From the NCBI RefSeq assembly GCF_000381965.1, contig NZ_KB908468.1, positions 29,108 to 93,107 on the forward strand: a DNA stretch of 64,000 nt. The letters run 5' to 3'. The translations under genes were made by a program, and so were the position numbers. The notes under the pieces are model-generated. The model was not told the origin of the DNA. It searched no databases and saw nothing but the letters and a program-made list of their open reading frames with translations. Within the stretch, counting starts at the first letter, position 1, and each line of letters begins with the position of its first letter. This DNA is from Oceanimonas smirnovii ATCC BAA-899. Lineage in GTDB: Bacteria; Pseudomonadota; Gammaproteobacteria; Enterobacterales; Aeromonadaceae. Below are positions 38,884 through 47,469 of this stretch, in pieces.

Positions 38884-39489
38884 ATGAGCGTACTGGTAGG
38901 CCGTCAGGCTCCCGACTTTACTGCTGCTGCCGTTCTGGGTAATGGCGAAATCGTTGATAACTTCAACCTCAAGGAGTTCACCAAAGGCAAAGCCGCCGTG
39001 GTATTTTTCTACCCGCTGGACTTTACCTTTGTGTGCCCGTCTGAGCTGATCGCCTTTGATCACCGTTTTGACGAGTTCCAGAAGCGCGGCGTGGAAGTGA
39101 TTGGCGTGTCCATCGACTCTCAGTTCAGCCACAACGCCTGGCGTAACACCGCCGTTCAAAACGGTGGTATCGGTGCTGTTAAATATCCGCTGGTTGCCGA
39201 CGTTAAACACGAAATCTGCCAGGCCTACGACGTTGAGCATCCGGAAGCCGGTGTCGCTTTCCGTGGCTCTTTCCTGATCGACGCCAACGGCGTGGTTCGC
39301 CACCAGGTAGTCAACGATCTGCCCCTGGGCCGTAACATTGACGAAATGCTGCGCATGATTGACGCGCTGCAATTCCATGAAGAGCACGGCGAAGTGTGCC
39401 CCGCGCAGTGGGAAAAAGGCAAAGCCGGCATGCAGGCCTCTCCGGACGGCGTGGCCAGCTACCTGTCTGAGAACGCCGCAGGCCTGTAA
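38884..39489 (+). CDS. Typical 2-Cys peroxiredoxin
   Basis: A 201-residue AhpC/TSA-family peroxidase that reduces hydrogen peroxide and organic peroxides. The peroxidatic Cys is in DFTFVCPSE (about 50) and the resolving Cys in EVCPAQW (about 171). The full-length C-terminal extension suggests the Prx1 type, possibly recycled by thioredoxin. No ahpF is adjacent. An AAGGAG ribosome site precedes the ATG. Confidence 0.95.
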   Translation: MSVLVGRQAPDFTAAAVLGNGEIVDNFNLKEFTKGKAAVVFFYPLDFTFVCPSELIAFDHRFDEFQKRGVEVIGVSIDSQFSHNAWRNTAVQNGGIGAVKYPLVADVKHEICQAYDVEHPEAGVAFRGSFLIDANGVVRHQVVNDLPLGRNIDEMLRMIDALQFHEEHGEVCPAQWEKGKAGMQASPDGVASYLSENAAGL

Positions 39490-39513
39490 TTTGGTCCTGA
39501 TAACTTGTTATGC

Positions 39514-39542
39514 AAATGCCGGCATTATGCCGGCATTTTTTT
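39514..39542 (+). terminator. Terminator after the peroxiredoxin gene
   Basis: AATGCCGGCA pairs with TGCCGGCATT across TTA, then a T run. It reaches the stop codon of the convergent gene. Confidence 0.9.
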
Positions 39543-39774
39543 ACTCTTTCAGCAGCCCCAGCATGGCCTGTGCATGCTCGGCGGCTTCCCGTCCCAGCTC
39601 GGTCAGATAGCCACCATCGGTCTGGGTGATCAGGCCTTTCTGGTGCAGGCTGGCGGCCGCATCAATCATGCCGGGCTCGGCGTCATGATGCACTTTGATG
39701 CCCTGTTGCGTGGTATCCAGATTAAAATGCAGCAATAAATTCAGTTCATCCATTAACGCGGTGTGATAGCGCAT
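39541..39774 (-). CDS. TIGR02647-family small protein
   Basis: A 77-residue conserved proteobacterial protein (LLLHFNLDTTQQGIKVHHDAEPGMI...GGYLTELGREAAEHAQ). The ATG at 39774 has AGGAG upstream. It appears to contain a winged-helix-like segment (LHQKGLITQTDGGYLT). The function is unknown. I recall the family by its typical sequence. Confidence 0.82.
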   Translation of the reverse strand: MRYHTALMDELNLLLHFNLDTTQQGIKVHHDAEPGMIDAAASLHQKGLITQTDGGYLTELGREAAEHAQAMLGLLKE

Positions 39775-39952
39775 AGGCACTCCTTGGTCTGCGGTGATGT
39801 GCAAAAACGCCTTTGACGTTAGCCTGTTATCGGCCCCGGGGCTGGGGCATGGCTCACAATTAGCGCCAATGCTCCGGCTTTATTGCACTTGCATCCCGCT
39901 GCCGGGTTGCGGATTATGTGATTTTTGTCACAACCATAAAGGAACCGCTTTC

Positions 39953-41431
39953 ATGAGCGCCATTTGTATCAAGGACGCCCGTTTTGCCATCAGTGAACGC
40001 CATCAGCTGCACATTCCCGAACTGACTCTTGAGCAAGGTCAGTGCTGGACCTTTGTGGGTGCCAACGGCAGCGGCAAAACGGCGCTGGCCCGGGCGCTGG
40101 CCGGCGAGCTGAAATGTACAAAAGGTGAGGCCAGCCACGGCTTTGCCAGCACAGAGTGGGTGTCGTTTGAGCAATTGCAGCAGCTGGCAGACCGGGAGCG
40201 GGAGCAGGACGAAAGCGACTTGCTCGACGCTCAGGACGACGGTCACAGCGCCCGCCAGATCATGCTGGAAGGCGGTCATGATGCCGGCGAGCTGGCTGAG
40301 CTTGCCGAACGGTTTGGCATCAGCCCGCTGCTGGATCGCGGCTTTAAATATCTGTCTACCGGTGAAACCCGCAAGGTGCTGCTGTGCCGGGCGCTGCTCA
40401 GTCATCCTGCACTGCTGGTGCTTGACGAGCCCTTTGACGGCCTGGACGTAAACGCCCATAACAGCCTGATGACACTGCTGGCCGAGCTGGTGGCTGCCGG
40501 TCAGACTCTGGTGCTGATTGTCAACCGATTTGAGGAGCTGCCGGACTTTGCCACGCATCTTGGGTTGCTGGCAGAATGCGAGCTGGCTCAGGCCGGCCCC
40601 CGTGCTCAGGTGGCGGCCTCTGCCGAGCTGCGACAGCTGCATCACCTGGCAACTCTTGAGGCCAGCACGCAGGCACTGCCTCCGGCGGATCCCGACGCCG
40701 AGCGGCGCGAGCTGGATGCGAACACACCGCGCATTATCATGCGTGACATACGTGTGGGCTTTGGCGACAAGGTGATCCTGAACGGCCTCAACTGGCAGGT
40801 AAATCCCGGTGAACACTGGCAAATAATGGGCCCCAACGGGGCCGGCAAGTCGACCCTGCTCAGTCTGGTGACCGGCGATCACCCGCAAGGCTACAGCAAC
40901 GATCTTACCCTGTTCGGCCGACGCCGGGGCAGTGGTGAAACCATCTGGGACATCAAGCAGCACATCGGTTATGTCAGCACCACCATGCAGCAGGACTACC
41001 GCGTGACCGCTACTCCCAAGGCGGTGATACTGTCCGGCTTTTTTGACTCCATCGGCGTTTATCAGCAGCCCGGTGATGCGCAGCGTAAACTGGCCGACCA
41101 GTGGCTGGCGTTGCTGGGCATGACGGCACAGGCCAATGAGCCGTTCCGCAACTTATCTTATGGCCAGCAACGCTTGCTGCTGATTGCCCGTGCCATGGTC
41201 AAGCATCCGCCCATTCTTATTCTCGATGAACCATTGCAGGGGCTGGACACCCTGAACCGCCACTGGGTAAAACGCTGGATTGATCTGCTGGTGGCGGAAG
41301 GGCGTACTCAACTGCTGTTTGTGTCCCATCATCAGTCCGATGCCCCTTCCTGCATCAGCCATCGTCTCAGCTTTGTGCCCGACGGCGAAGGCGGCTATCA
41401 CTATCCCTGTGAAACCCTGCAGAACGCTTGA
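39953..41431 (+). CDS. modF: ModF-like ABC ATPase with two nucleotide-binding domains
   Basis: A 492-residue soluble protein with two ABC domains. Walker A motifs are GANGSGKT (about 36) and GPNGAGKS (about 297); signatures YLSTGET and LSYGQQ; Walker B LLVLDEPFDGLD and ILILDEPLQGLD. The match is to E. coli ModF, linked to molybdate transport or homeostasis, which agrees with the Mo genes elsewhere in the window. No modABC is present here. The ATG at 39953 has AAAGGAA upstream. Confidence 0.9.
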   Translation: MSAICIKDARFAISERHQLHIPELTLEQGQCWTFVGANGSGKTALARALAGELKCTKGEASHGFASTEWVSFEQLQQLADREREQDESDLLDAQDDGHSARQIMLEGGHDAGELAELAERFGISPLLDRGFKYLSTGETRKVLLCRALLSHPALLVLDEPFDGLDVNAHNSLMTLLAELVAAGQTLVLIVNRFEELPDFATHLGLLAECELAQAGPRAQVAASAELRQLHHLATLEASTQALPPADPDAERRELDANTPRIIMRDIRVGFGDKVILNGLNWQVNPGEHWQIMGPNGAGKSTLLSLVTGDHPQGYSNDLTLFGRRRGSGETIWDIKQHIGYVSTTMQQDYRVTATPKAVILSGFFDSIGVYQQPGDAQRKLADQWLALLGMTAQANEPFRNLSYGQQRLLLIARAMVKHPPILILDEPLQGLDTLNRHWVKRWIDLLVAEGRTQLLFVSHHQSDAPSCISHRLSFVPDGEGGYHYPCETLQNA

Positions 41432-41488
41432 CCAATTCAGCAAGCGGGGTCAGGATAATGATCCCACTTGTTCGTCGGGTTAGTGCCG

Positions 41489-42163
41489 ATGCTGAATATG
41501 GACTTTGCTCAATCTCTCACCCTCAGTTATGACCCGGAGCGCTGGCAACCGTCGCCGGCGGCCGGCGTGTGGCGTTACCCGCTGGAACGTGAAGCCGCCG
41601 AAAGCGGTCATGTCACCAGCCTGGTACGCTTTGCACCCGGGTCTGTGTTTCCTGAGCATGAGCATCCGCTGGGTGAGGAATTCTGGGTGCTGGAAGGCAC
41701 CTTTTCTGATGAAAACGGCGATCATGAAGCCGGCACCTACGTGCGTCATCCGCCGGGCAGCCGGCACAGTGTCTTCAGCCGTTCCGGCTGTATGATATTC
41801 GTCAAGCTCAATCAGTTCGATAAAAGCGACGGCGAAGTCAAGGTAATACAGGAAGCGCAGGGGTTATGGTTAACCGGAGAGTACGGCTTTCGGCGCTTGT
41901 CATTGCACCGCTATGGTCATGTAAATACCAGTTTGCTGGAGTTTGCTGACGGAGGGCGTTTTCCTGCCTGCTGCTACCGTGCCGGCCTGGAAATTCTGGT
42001 GATATCGGGCCAGTTAAGCGACGGCAGGCAAACCCTGGAGCCACTCAGCTGGTTGCGGCTGGCACCCATGTCGGTGCCGGAGCTGAATGCCATTGGTCAT
42101 ACCCGGCTGTGGGTGCGCACCGGTCACCTGGCGGCTTCAGTACCGGTTAACTGCACCGGCTGA
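41489..42163 (+). CDS. ChrR-like cupin protein
   Basis: About 224 residues with one clear ChrR-type cupin domain (PEHEHPLGEEFWVLEGTFSDE...HPPGSRHSVFS) and a second degenerate cupin half. The HxH and Glu metal ligands are present. ChrR is a zinc anti-sigma factor in some bacteria, but the N-terminal anti-sigma domain is missing here, so this is probably a stand-alone cupin. The start codon is uncertain (41468, 41489 or 41498). Confidence 0.8.
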   Translation: MLNMDFAQSLTLSYDPERWQPSPAAGVWRYPLEREAAESGHVTSLVRFAPGSVFPEHEHPLGEEFWVLEGTFSDENGDHEAGTYVRHPPGSRHSVFSRSGCMIFVKLNQFDKSDGEVKVIQEAQGLWLTGEYGFRRLSLHRYGHVNTSLLEFADGGRFPACCYRAGLEILVISGQLSDGRQTLEPLSWLRLAPMSVPELNAIGHTRLWVRTGHLAASVPVNCTG

Positions 42164-42172
42164 TAACAAAGC

Positions 42173-42197
42173 GCCCGCCAACCGGCGGGCCTTTTTT
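42173..42197 (+). terminator. Terminator of the cupin gene
   Basis: GCCCGCC pairs with GGCGGGC across AACC, then CTTTTTT. It overlaps the rnt stop codon on the other strand. Confidence 0.9.
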
Positions 42198-42873
42198 ATT
42201 CCGGTGCAGGCTCATCGCTGCCAAAATCAGGCGCTTCTGTCGGGGCAGGGGGCCAGCCACCCAGCAGTTTCCAGCGGTTAACGATGGTGCAGAACAACTC
42301 TGCAGTTTTGCGGGTATCATACAGGGCGCTGTGAGCTTCCTTGTTGTCAAAGCTCATGCCTGCAGCGCGGCAGGCCTTGGCCAATACCGTTTGCCCCAGC
42401 GCCAGACCCGCCAGGCTGGCGGTGTCGAAGGTGGCGAAAGGATGAAACGGATTGCGTTTCAGCTCGGCGCGCTCGGCGGCTTCCATTACAAAGCCATGAT
42501 CAAACGAGGCGTTATGCGCCACAATAACTGCCCGCTGGCATTTGTTGGCCTTGATGCCTTTACGCACACCTTTAAAAATCTGATCCAGTGCTTCCCGCTC
42601 GGTCACGGCACCGCGCAGGGCACTCCAGGGGTCAATGCCGGTAAACTCCAGCGCCGCCGGCTCCAGATTGGCCCCTTCAAAGGGAGACACATGAAAATGA
42701 AAGGTCTGATCCGGCTTTAACCAGCCGTCCTTGTCCATTTTCAGGGTGATGGCGGCAATTTCCAGCAGGGCATCGGTTTTGGCGTTAAACCCGCCGGTTT
42801 CCACGTCGATCACCACAGGGTAATAGCCCCGAAAACGCTCGTGTAGCTGAGTGGCGGAAGTTGTTGCCGTCAT
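42196..42873 (-). CDS. rnt: Ribonuclease T
   Basis: A 225-residue DEDDh 3'-5' exonuclease that trims tRNA and other stable RNAs. ExoI motif VIDVETGGF, Exo[11 protein letters not shown] and Exo[17 protein letters not shown] are intact. The ATG at 42873 follows AGGA at good distance. It lies just upstream of and divergent from the tRNA-Ser locus. Confidence 0.97.
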   Translation of the reverse strand: MTATTSATQLHERFRGYYPVVIDVETGGFNAKTDALLEIAAITLKMDKDGWLKPDQTFHFHVSPFEGANLEPAALEFTGIDPWSALRGAVTEREALDQIFKGVRKGIKANKCQRAVIVAHNASFDHGFVMEAAERAELKRNPFHPFATFDTASLAGLALGQTVLAKACRAAGMSFDNKEAHSALYDTRKTAELFCTIVNRWKLLGGWPPAPTEAPDFGSDEPAPE

Positions 42874-43005
42874 CAAGTTGGTCCTGTTGCTGCAAAAAAC
42901 GGTCGTCCATTATGCCAGAGTCGTGGCGCATCGTCGCCCGTATCGCAGTTTACAGCAACAGTGCTGCAATAATGTGCAAACGAAATAGCATGCTGATAAA
43001 AAGGG

Positions 43006-43034
43006 TTGCACCCGACGCCGGCCTTGCCTACTAT
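43006..43034 (+). promoter_or_regulatory. Strong stable-RNA promoter of the tRNA-Ser locus
   Basis: TTGCAC at 43006-43011 and TACTAT at 43029-43034 are separated by exactly 17 bases and followed by a G+C-rich discriminator (ACGCCCCGC), as in stringently controlled tRNA promoters. Its transcript would include the decayed tRNA copy and then the intact tRNA-Ser. Confidence 0.75.
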
Positions 43035-43064
43035 ACGCCCCGCTGATTAGGCGCAGGCCTTAAG

Positions 43065-43100
43065 CACAAAAGTTTGGTAAAGTGTCCGAGGCGAAGCCGA
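43065..43100 (+). pseudogene. Remnant of a second tRNA-Ser gene (5' part only)
   Basis: The stretch CACAAAAGTTTGGTAAAGTG and then TCCGAG repeats, with three changes, the CACAAAAATTTGGTGAGGTG-TCCGAG that begins the intact tRNA-Ser and its flank 126 bases further on. After the D arm the similarity stops; a short palindrome (ACGTAGC-GT-GCTACGT) follows. Confidence 0.6.
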
Positions 43101-43203
43101 GAGGTAAACAGCACGTAGCGTGCTACGTCAGCCCCAAGACATGAATTACCAGACCATACAGAGTGAAGCTAACACTCTTGAATAAAACAAAGCACAAAAA
43201 TTT

Positions 43204-43291
43204 GGTGAGGTGTCCGAGTGGCTGAAGGAGCACGCCTGGAAAGTGTGTATACGGCAACGTATCGAGGGTTCGAATCCCTCCCTCACCGCCA
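43204..43291 (+). tRNA. tRNA-Ser(GGA)
   Basis: A class II tRNA of 88 bases: acceptor GGTGAGG/CCTCACC, anticodon GGA in GCCTGGAAAGTG, a long variable arm (GTATACGGCAACGTATC), T loop TTCGAAT and an encoded GCCA end. A hairpin terminator follows. Confidence 0.96.
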
Positions 43292-43302
43292 AATTTTCAT
43301 TT

Positions 43303-43329
43303 AAGCCCTTGTTTATCAAGGGCTTTTTT
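43303..43329 (+). terminator. Terminator after tRNA-Ser
   Basis: AAGCCCTTG pairs with CAAGGGCTT across TTTAT, then six T. Confidence 0.92.
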
Positions 43330-43498
43330 GTATCTGCTTTTTACAACAGATACTTTGGCTTACTTCTCTTGTCTTGATCCAGACGCTTATCTCAGCCGGG
43401 CGGGTTAAAACGGTCTGGGTAAAACCGTTTCAGCATTTCATGCTTTCACAGTCGCTGTGAATTAAAGAATGTTTGACGTAAAAGCTGAAAACCAAGCA

Positions 43499-44266
43499 TC
43501 ACCTGACTACCGGTAATTTCTTAATCCGGGTGGTATAAGCGGGCGACAGCCGCGCCCGCTTCATTTGCCATTCTTGTGTTATTCCTTCGGCTGCCAGAAA
43601 CACTCGCCCGCGGCCACTGTGGTTAATGGCATCCATGGCCTGCATCAGCTTCTGGCTTTTGGGGCGTTCGTTAATGGAATCGAACAGCTCCGGCTGGTAG
43701 GTGCCGGGCGGCCAGAAGTCCAGCAGCATGACCCCAGCTTTCTGATAGTGGTAGCCGGGCCGCCAGATAAGGTCCAGCCCTTTTATTACCGCCGCTACAA
43801 TATCCCGGGGCAGTGGCAGGGTAACGGATGCATGATGACTGTACTTGAGTTCATTGCCGGCGAACGGGCTGGTGCGCATAAATACCAGCACAACCCGGCA
43901 GTATTGTTGCTCCTGCCGCAGTTTCTCGGCGGCGTGGGCGACATACCGGCCAGATCCAGCGCTGTGCAAATATTCATTGCCTGCAGTTGCCGGCCCAGCC
44001 GGCGACCAATGCCCCACACCTCCGGTGGCTGGCCACTTTTTAGTGGCATAGTTGGCCAGCTTGGCCAGGGTTTTGGTGGGTGCCATGCCCACTCCAACCG
44101 TAATGCCAACCCACTGGGCCGTTGTTGCTTTTATCTGCTGGCCAAACTGCTCCAGCGCCACCACATTGGTGATGCCGCTCAGATCCAGAAAAGCTTCGTC
44201 AATGCTGTATACCTCCACCGCCGGTGCCAGCATTTCCAGCACTTGCATTACCCGGCTGGCGTTATG
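43499..44266 (-). pseudogene. umuC: umuC-like DNA polymerase V gene, 5'-truncated with internal deletions
   Basis: The product matches the UmuC polymerase subunit from about residue 90 (SRVMQVLEML...YSIDEAFLDLSGI) to the C-terminus (GITQEWQMKRARLSPAYTTR). The N-terminal catalytic palm and start codon are gone, and a TAG follows upstream at 44270-44272. In the middle, KKWPATGG jumps to another frame reading VWGIGRRLGRQLQAMN...LDLAG and then back to HAAEKLRQEQQYC. I infer two deletions of roughly 25 and 45 codons whose frame changes cancel. The piece cannot encode a working polymerase. No umuD is present. The truncation point coincides with the start of an A+T-richer cassette. Confidence 0.88.
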
Positions 44267-44333
44267 CGGCTATGCGACGTAACTTGTCGCCTAGATGGTA
44301 CAAGCTGAAAAATAACGAGCCAAAGGAAAAAAT

Positions 44334-44684
44334 ATGCCAAATTTTGATCAAGACTTCGAAGCTACTCGCCTTGCTATGCTTGCCAAGCAGTATCCTGAGA
44401 CTGTGAAAGTTAAAGGCGAGATGATTTTCTGTGCGGAAGATGGTGAAGACCGTTTGAGCGGTACATCTTGGACACTTGAAGACGATGTTTTCGATCAGGT
44501 TACGGCATCTGGTTTTAAACTGCATCTGATTGAGCTTCTTGATGATTTTATTGAATATCGAGGCCAATGTAATGAGTTGCCGAAAAAAGAAGGGATTGTT
44601 CGTTTTGGTGGTGGAGCCTTGAGTATCGAATGGTTGCCTGATGGGTCTACCCATTTATCAGGTCACTCATGTACGGAGCTGTAG
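44334..44684 (+). CDS. Unknown 116-aa acidic protein, partner of GIY-YIG protein
   Basis: The 116-residue product starts MPNFDQDFEATRLAMLAKQY and ends STHLSGHSCTEL. I do not recognise it. It is acidic, with a predicted mixed fold and no signal or membrane segment; the last third (IVRFGGGALSIEWLPDG) looks like beta strands. It has an AAAGGA ribosome site. Its base composition is A+T-richer than flanking genes. It overlaps the GIY-YIG gene by 16 bases, so the two are translationally linked. Gene order, size and acidity would fit an immunity or antitoxin-like partner of the nuclease, but that is speculation. Confidence 0.7.
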   Translation: MPNFDQDFEATRLAMLAKQYPETVKVKGEMIFCAEDGEDRLSGTSWTLEDDVFDQVTASGFKLHLIELLDDFIEYRGQCNELPKKEGIVRFGGGALSIEWLPDGSTHLSGHSCTEL

Positions 44685-45148
44685 GTTTGATTACAAAGCA
44701 TGACTTGTCATCTCTGGTGAGCAATTTTGAGCGTCTGCCGGGCCAAATCAATGAGCTTTCAAAGTTCAATTTTGAAAATGTTTATGGCTCGGAGGCTGCT
44801 GCTCAGGCAAAAAACATAATCTATTTTTTCTTGTCCTCAAAACCCGTGCCTCGCCTCAATGGCGAGAGCAGCATCCTTTATATAGGCCAAACCAAGACCA
44901 GTTTCAAAACCAGGTATTTTCGACACGCAAACCTACATGCCACGTCGAAGGCCAACTCGTTGAAATTTAATATGATAATAAGAAATTACGGGGCAATAGA
45001 GATCGCCTTTTGTGACTACCGTAAATTTGGCGACACTCTGTTTGGTGCAGAAGGGCAATTCTTGTGGTGGTATTTTCAAAATCACGGTGAGTATCCGCCA
45101 ATAAATTACACCAAAACCAAAGTCAGAACAGATGCTGTGAGCGCATAA
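44669..45148 (+). CDS. Stand-alone GIY-YIG-type nuclease domain protein
   Basis: The product has 159 residues from the ATG at 44669, or 153 from a TTG at 44687 that has GGAG at better spacing. GIY-YIG elements are seen in order: IIYFF (about 50), LYIGQTKTS (about 71-79), the catalytic Arg in KTRYFRHANLH, and the metal-binding Glu in GAEGQFLWWYF with a closing Asn in PPINYT. All key residues are therefore present. There is no second domain, so target specificity is unknown. It is A+T-rich and lies in the umuC remnant downstream of tRNA-Ser, suggesting acquisition by transfer. Confidence 0.75.
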   Translation: MYGAVGLITKHDLSSLVSNFERLPGQINELSKFNFENVYGSEAAAQAKNIIYFFLSSKPVPRLNGESSILYIGQTKTSFKTRYFRHANLHATSKANSLKFNMIIRNYGAIEIAFCDYRKFGDTLFGAEGQFLWWYFQNHGEYPPINYTKTKVRTDAVSA

Positions 45149-45206
45149 CAAAGCCATTAAGTTTATTCTGTTCATTAGCAAAATAAAACACGGCAGTAAT
45201 AACGCT

Positions 45207-46133
45207 TCAAAGCTCATGAATAATGGCGTCCAGATCGGTGGTGCGCTCATCGTGAACATGTTCCATCAGGTGATCGATAAACACCCGGGTTTTTGCCGGC
45301 AGGTAGTTGCGCGACGAGTAGTAAATCATTACCTGAATGGGGCCGGCCTCATAGTCTCGCAGCACGCGGCGAAAACAACCCTGTTCAATACAGGCCTGAG
45401 CATGGCCAATGCCCACGGCAGCAATACCCACGCCCATTTCCACTGCCTTGATGGCGGCCGACAGGCTGTTTACGGTCAGGTTACCCTGAGGCTCGTGCTG
45501 GATCAGCTCGCCTTTCACGCGAAAGTCCCAGGTTTTTTTGCGGCCGGTAGTGGAAGAGCGGTAGGCAATGCAGTTATGGTGCAACAGCTCATTTGGGGTG
45601 GCGGGCTCGCCAAATTTTTCAAGGTAGCCACTGCTGGCCACCAGCACGGGTTGCAGCTGATAAAAGTCGCGGGCAATCAGGCGGCTGTCCTGATTGAGCA
45701 TAACGCCAATGCCCACATCAGCACCTTCTTTCACCAGATCGCCGATGCGGTCATCAAACTGCAGATCCAGCTCAATGTCGGGATATTTTTCGAGAAAGGC
45801 GGGCAGCAGGGGCAGCACCACCATGCGCCCGAAGCTGTCGGGCAGGTTCACTTTCAGCCGGCCGTGAGGCTGCTTTTTCTTGTCTTTGCTGCGTCTTATC
45901 TGATCTTCCAGCTGCTCCACCAGAGGGCCGGTTCTTTTATGTAGTTCATGGCCGTCTTCGGTGAGGGTAAGAGAGTGCGTGGTACGGTGAAACAAACGCA
46001 ATTCCAGTGATTTTTCCAACTGGGCCACGGCCTTGCTGACGGCCGCCGAAGTTACCCCCAGATGCCTGGCCGCAGAAGAAAAGTTACCGTGCCTTATCAC
46101 GGCAAGAAAGATGTTGAGCTGATTAGGAATCAT
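45207..46133 (-). CDS. LysR-family regulator divergent from the old yellow enzyme gene
   Basis: A 308-residue regulator: helix-turn-helix GNFSSAARHLGVTSAAVSKAVAQLEKSL at the N-terminus, then an effector domain of the LysR type. It resembles the CrgA/DhcR-like branch often divergent from oxidoreductases. It probably controls the adjacent alkene reductase. A dyad GACCGGTA-TGG-TACCAGTC lies at 46223-46241 between them. Confidence 0.9.
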   Translation of the reverse strand: MIPNQLNIFLAVIRHGNFSSAARHLGVTSAAVSKAVAQLEKSLELRLFHRTTHSLTLTEDGHELHKRTGPLVEQLEDQIRRSKDKKKQPHGRLKVNLPDSFGRMVVLPLLPAFLEKYPDIELDLQFDDRIGDLVKEGADVGIGVMLNQDSRLIARDFYQLQPVLVASSGYLEKFGEPATPNELLHHNCIAYRSSTTGRKKTWDFRVKGELIQHEPQGNLTVNSLSAAIKAVEMGVGIAAVGIGHAQACIEQGCFRRVLRDYEAGPIQVMIYYSSRNYLPAKTRVFIDHLMEHVHDERTTDLDAIIHEL

Positions 46134-46222
46134 CGGGTTATGGGGCCTCAGTGATCAACGGTTTTGACCGGATGTAATACGCTGGGGGAGTCAAAAGCCA
46201 ACAGAAATTTGGTGCATTATAC

Positions 46223-46241
46223 GACCGGTATGGTACCAGTC
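46223..46241. promoter_or_regulatory. Dyad between LysR and alkene reductase genes
   Basis: GACCGGTA and TACCAGTC are inverted repeats with one mismatch, three bases apart, about 125 bases before the alkene reductase start. A candidate operator. Confidence 0.4.
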
Positions 46242-46366
46242 TGGTTTCAACTTTTATTCACAACCGTTCCAAAGCCGGACCAGCTACACAGCCATGGCCG
46301 GTTCTGGCGAAATAGGCTCATGCTTTTGGCAGGTCTTTCCTGCCAGTCACCATAACGAGGATTTTT

Positions 46367-47452
46367 ATGACCAATCTCTTTACGCCGGTCCGGCTGGGTG
46401 CCGTTGAACTGAATAACCGGGTGCTGATGGCCCCGCTGACCCGTGTTCGCGCCGATGCCGATCATGTGCCTACTGATCTTATTGCTGAGCATTATGCTCA
46501 GCGCGCTTCTGCCGGCTTGCTGATTGCCGAGGCCACCATGGCGATGGAAGGCAATTCGGCATTCTGGCGCGAGCCGGGCATCTACTCAGAGGCCCAGGTG
46601 GCCGGCTGGAAAAAGGTTACCGACGCCGTGCATGCCCGCGGCGGCAAGATTTTTCTGCAGATCTGGCACGGGGGCCGGGCCTGTCATCCGCTGCTGAACA
46701 ACGGCCGGGTGCCGGTGGCACCCAGTGCAGTAGCCATCACCAATGACGAAGCGCATACGCCGGAAGGAAAAAAGGCCTACACAGTACCCCGGGAACTGCG
46801 TGATGACGAGATCCCGGCCATTGTCGAGGGCTTTAAAATCGCCGCCGAGAATGCCAAACGTGCCGGTTTTGACGGTGTGGAAGTGCACGGTGCCAACGGC
46901 TATCTGCTGGATCAGTTTCTGCGGGACGGCAGCAACCTGCGCACCGGCCCGTATGGCGGACCGATCGAAAACCGCGCCCGTTTGTTGCTGGAAGTGCTGG
47001 ATGCCGTTATCGGCGTCTGGGGCAGTGATCGGGTGGGGCTGCGGTTGTCGCCGCTGAACAGCTTTAACAGCATGAAAGACAGCGATCCGGTTGGCTTGAT
47101 CACCTGGCTGGCACAGCGCCTGAACGACTGCCAGCTGGCTTACCTGCACCTGATGCGCGGTGATTTTCTGGGTGAGCAGCAGCTGGATGTAGTAACGCCT
47201 GCCCGTGAGCACTACCGGGGCAATCTGATCCTGAATATGGGCTACGATCGCGAGGAAGCCAATGCGGCCGTGCAGTCTGGTCAGGCACAGGCCATTGCTT
47301 TTGGGGTGCCTTTTATTGCCAATCCGGATCTGGTGGAGCGAATGCAGGCAGGTGCCGAACTGAACGAAGCGGATCCGGCCACTTTTTATACCCAGGGGGC
47401 TGAGGGATATAACGACTATCCCACGCTGGCTGCAGCAGATGCCACTGCATAA
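46367..47452 (+). CDS. nemA: NemA-like alkene reductase (old yellow enzyme family)
   Basis: A 361-residue FMN- and NAD(P)H-dependent reductase of activated alkenes and nitro compounds. The substrate-binding His-Asn pair is in EVHGANGYLLDQFLRDGSN, with IENRARLLLEVLDAV following. The N-terminus (LFTPVRLGAVELNNRVLMAPLTR) is typical of the family. An exact substrate cannot be given. It is followed after 17 bases by the MATE gene. Confidence 0.93.
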   Translation: MTNLFTPVRLGAVELNNRVLMAPLTRVRADADHVPTDLIAEHYAQRASAGLLIAEATMAMEGNSAFWREPGIYSEAQVAGWKKVTDAVHARGGKIFLQIWHGGRACHPLLNNGRVPVAPSAVAITNDEAHTPEGKKAYTVPRELRDDEIPAIVEGFKIAAENAKRAGFDGVEVHGANGYLLDQFLRDGSNLRTGPYGGPIENRARLLLEVLDAVIGVWGSDRVGLRLSPLNSFNSMKDSDPVGLITWLAQRLNDCQLAYLHLMRGDFLGEQQLDVVTPAREHYRGNLILNMGYDREEANAAVQSGQAQAIAFGVPFIANPDLVERMQAGAELNEADPATFYTQGAEGYNDYPTLAAADATA

Positions 47453-47469
47453 GCCGTTGCTGCCAGGCA

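Noticed and set aside
43292..45206. Integrative element with attachment sites at tRNA-Ser
   Set aside because: No integrase and no second copy of the tRNA 3' end were found within the region; the cassette may be foreign, but not by a visible tRNA-integration event.
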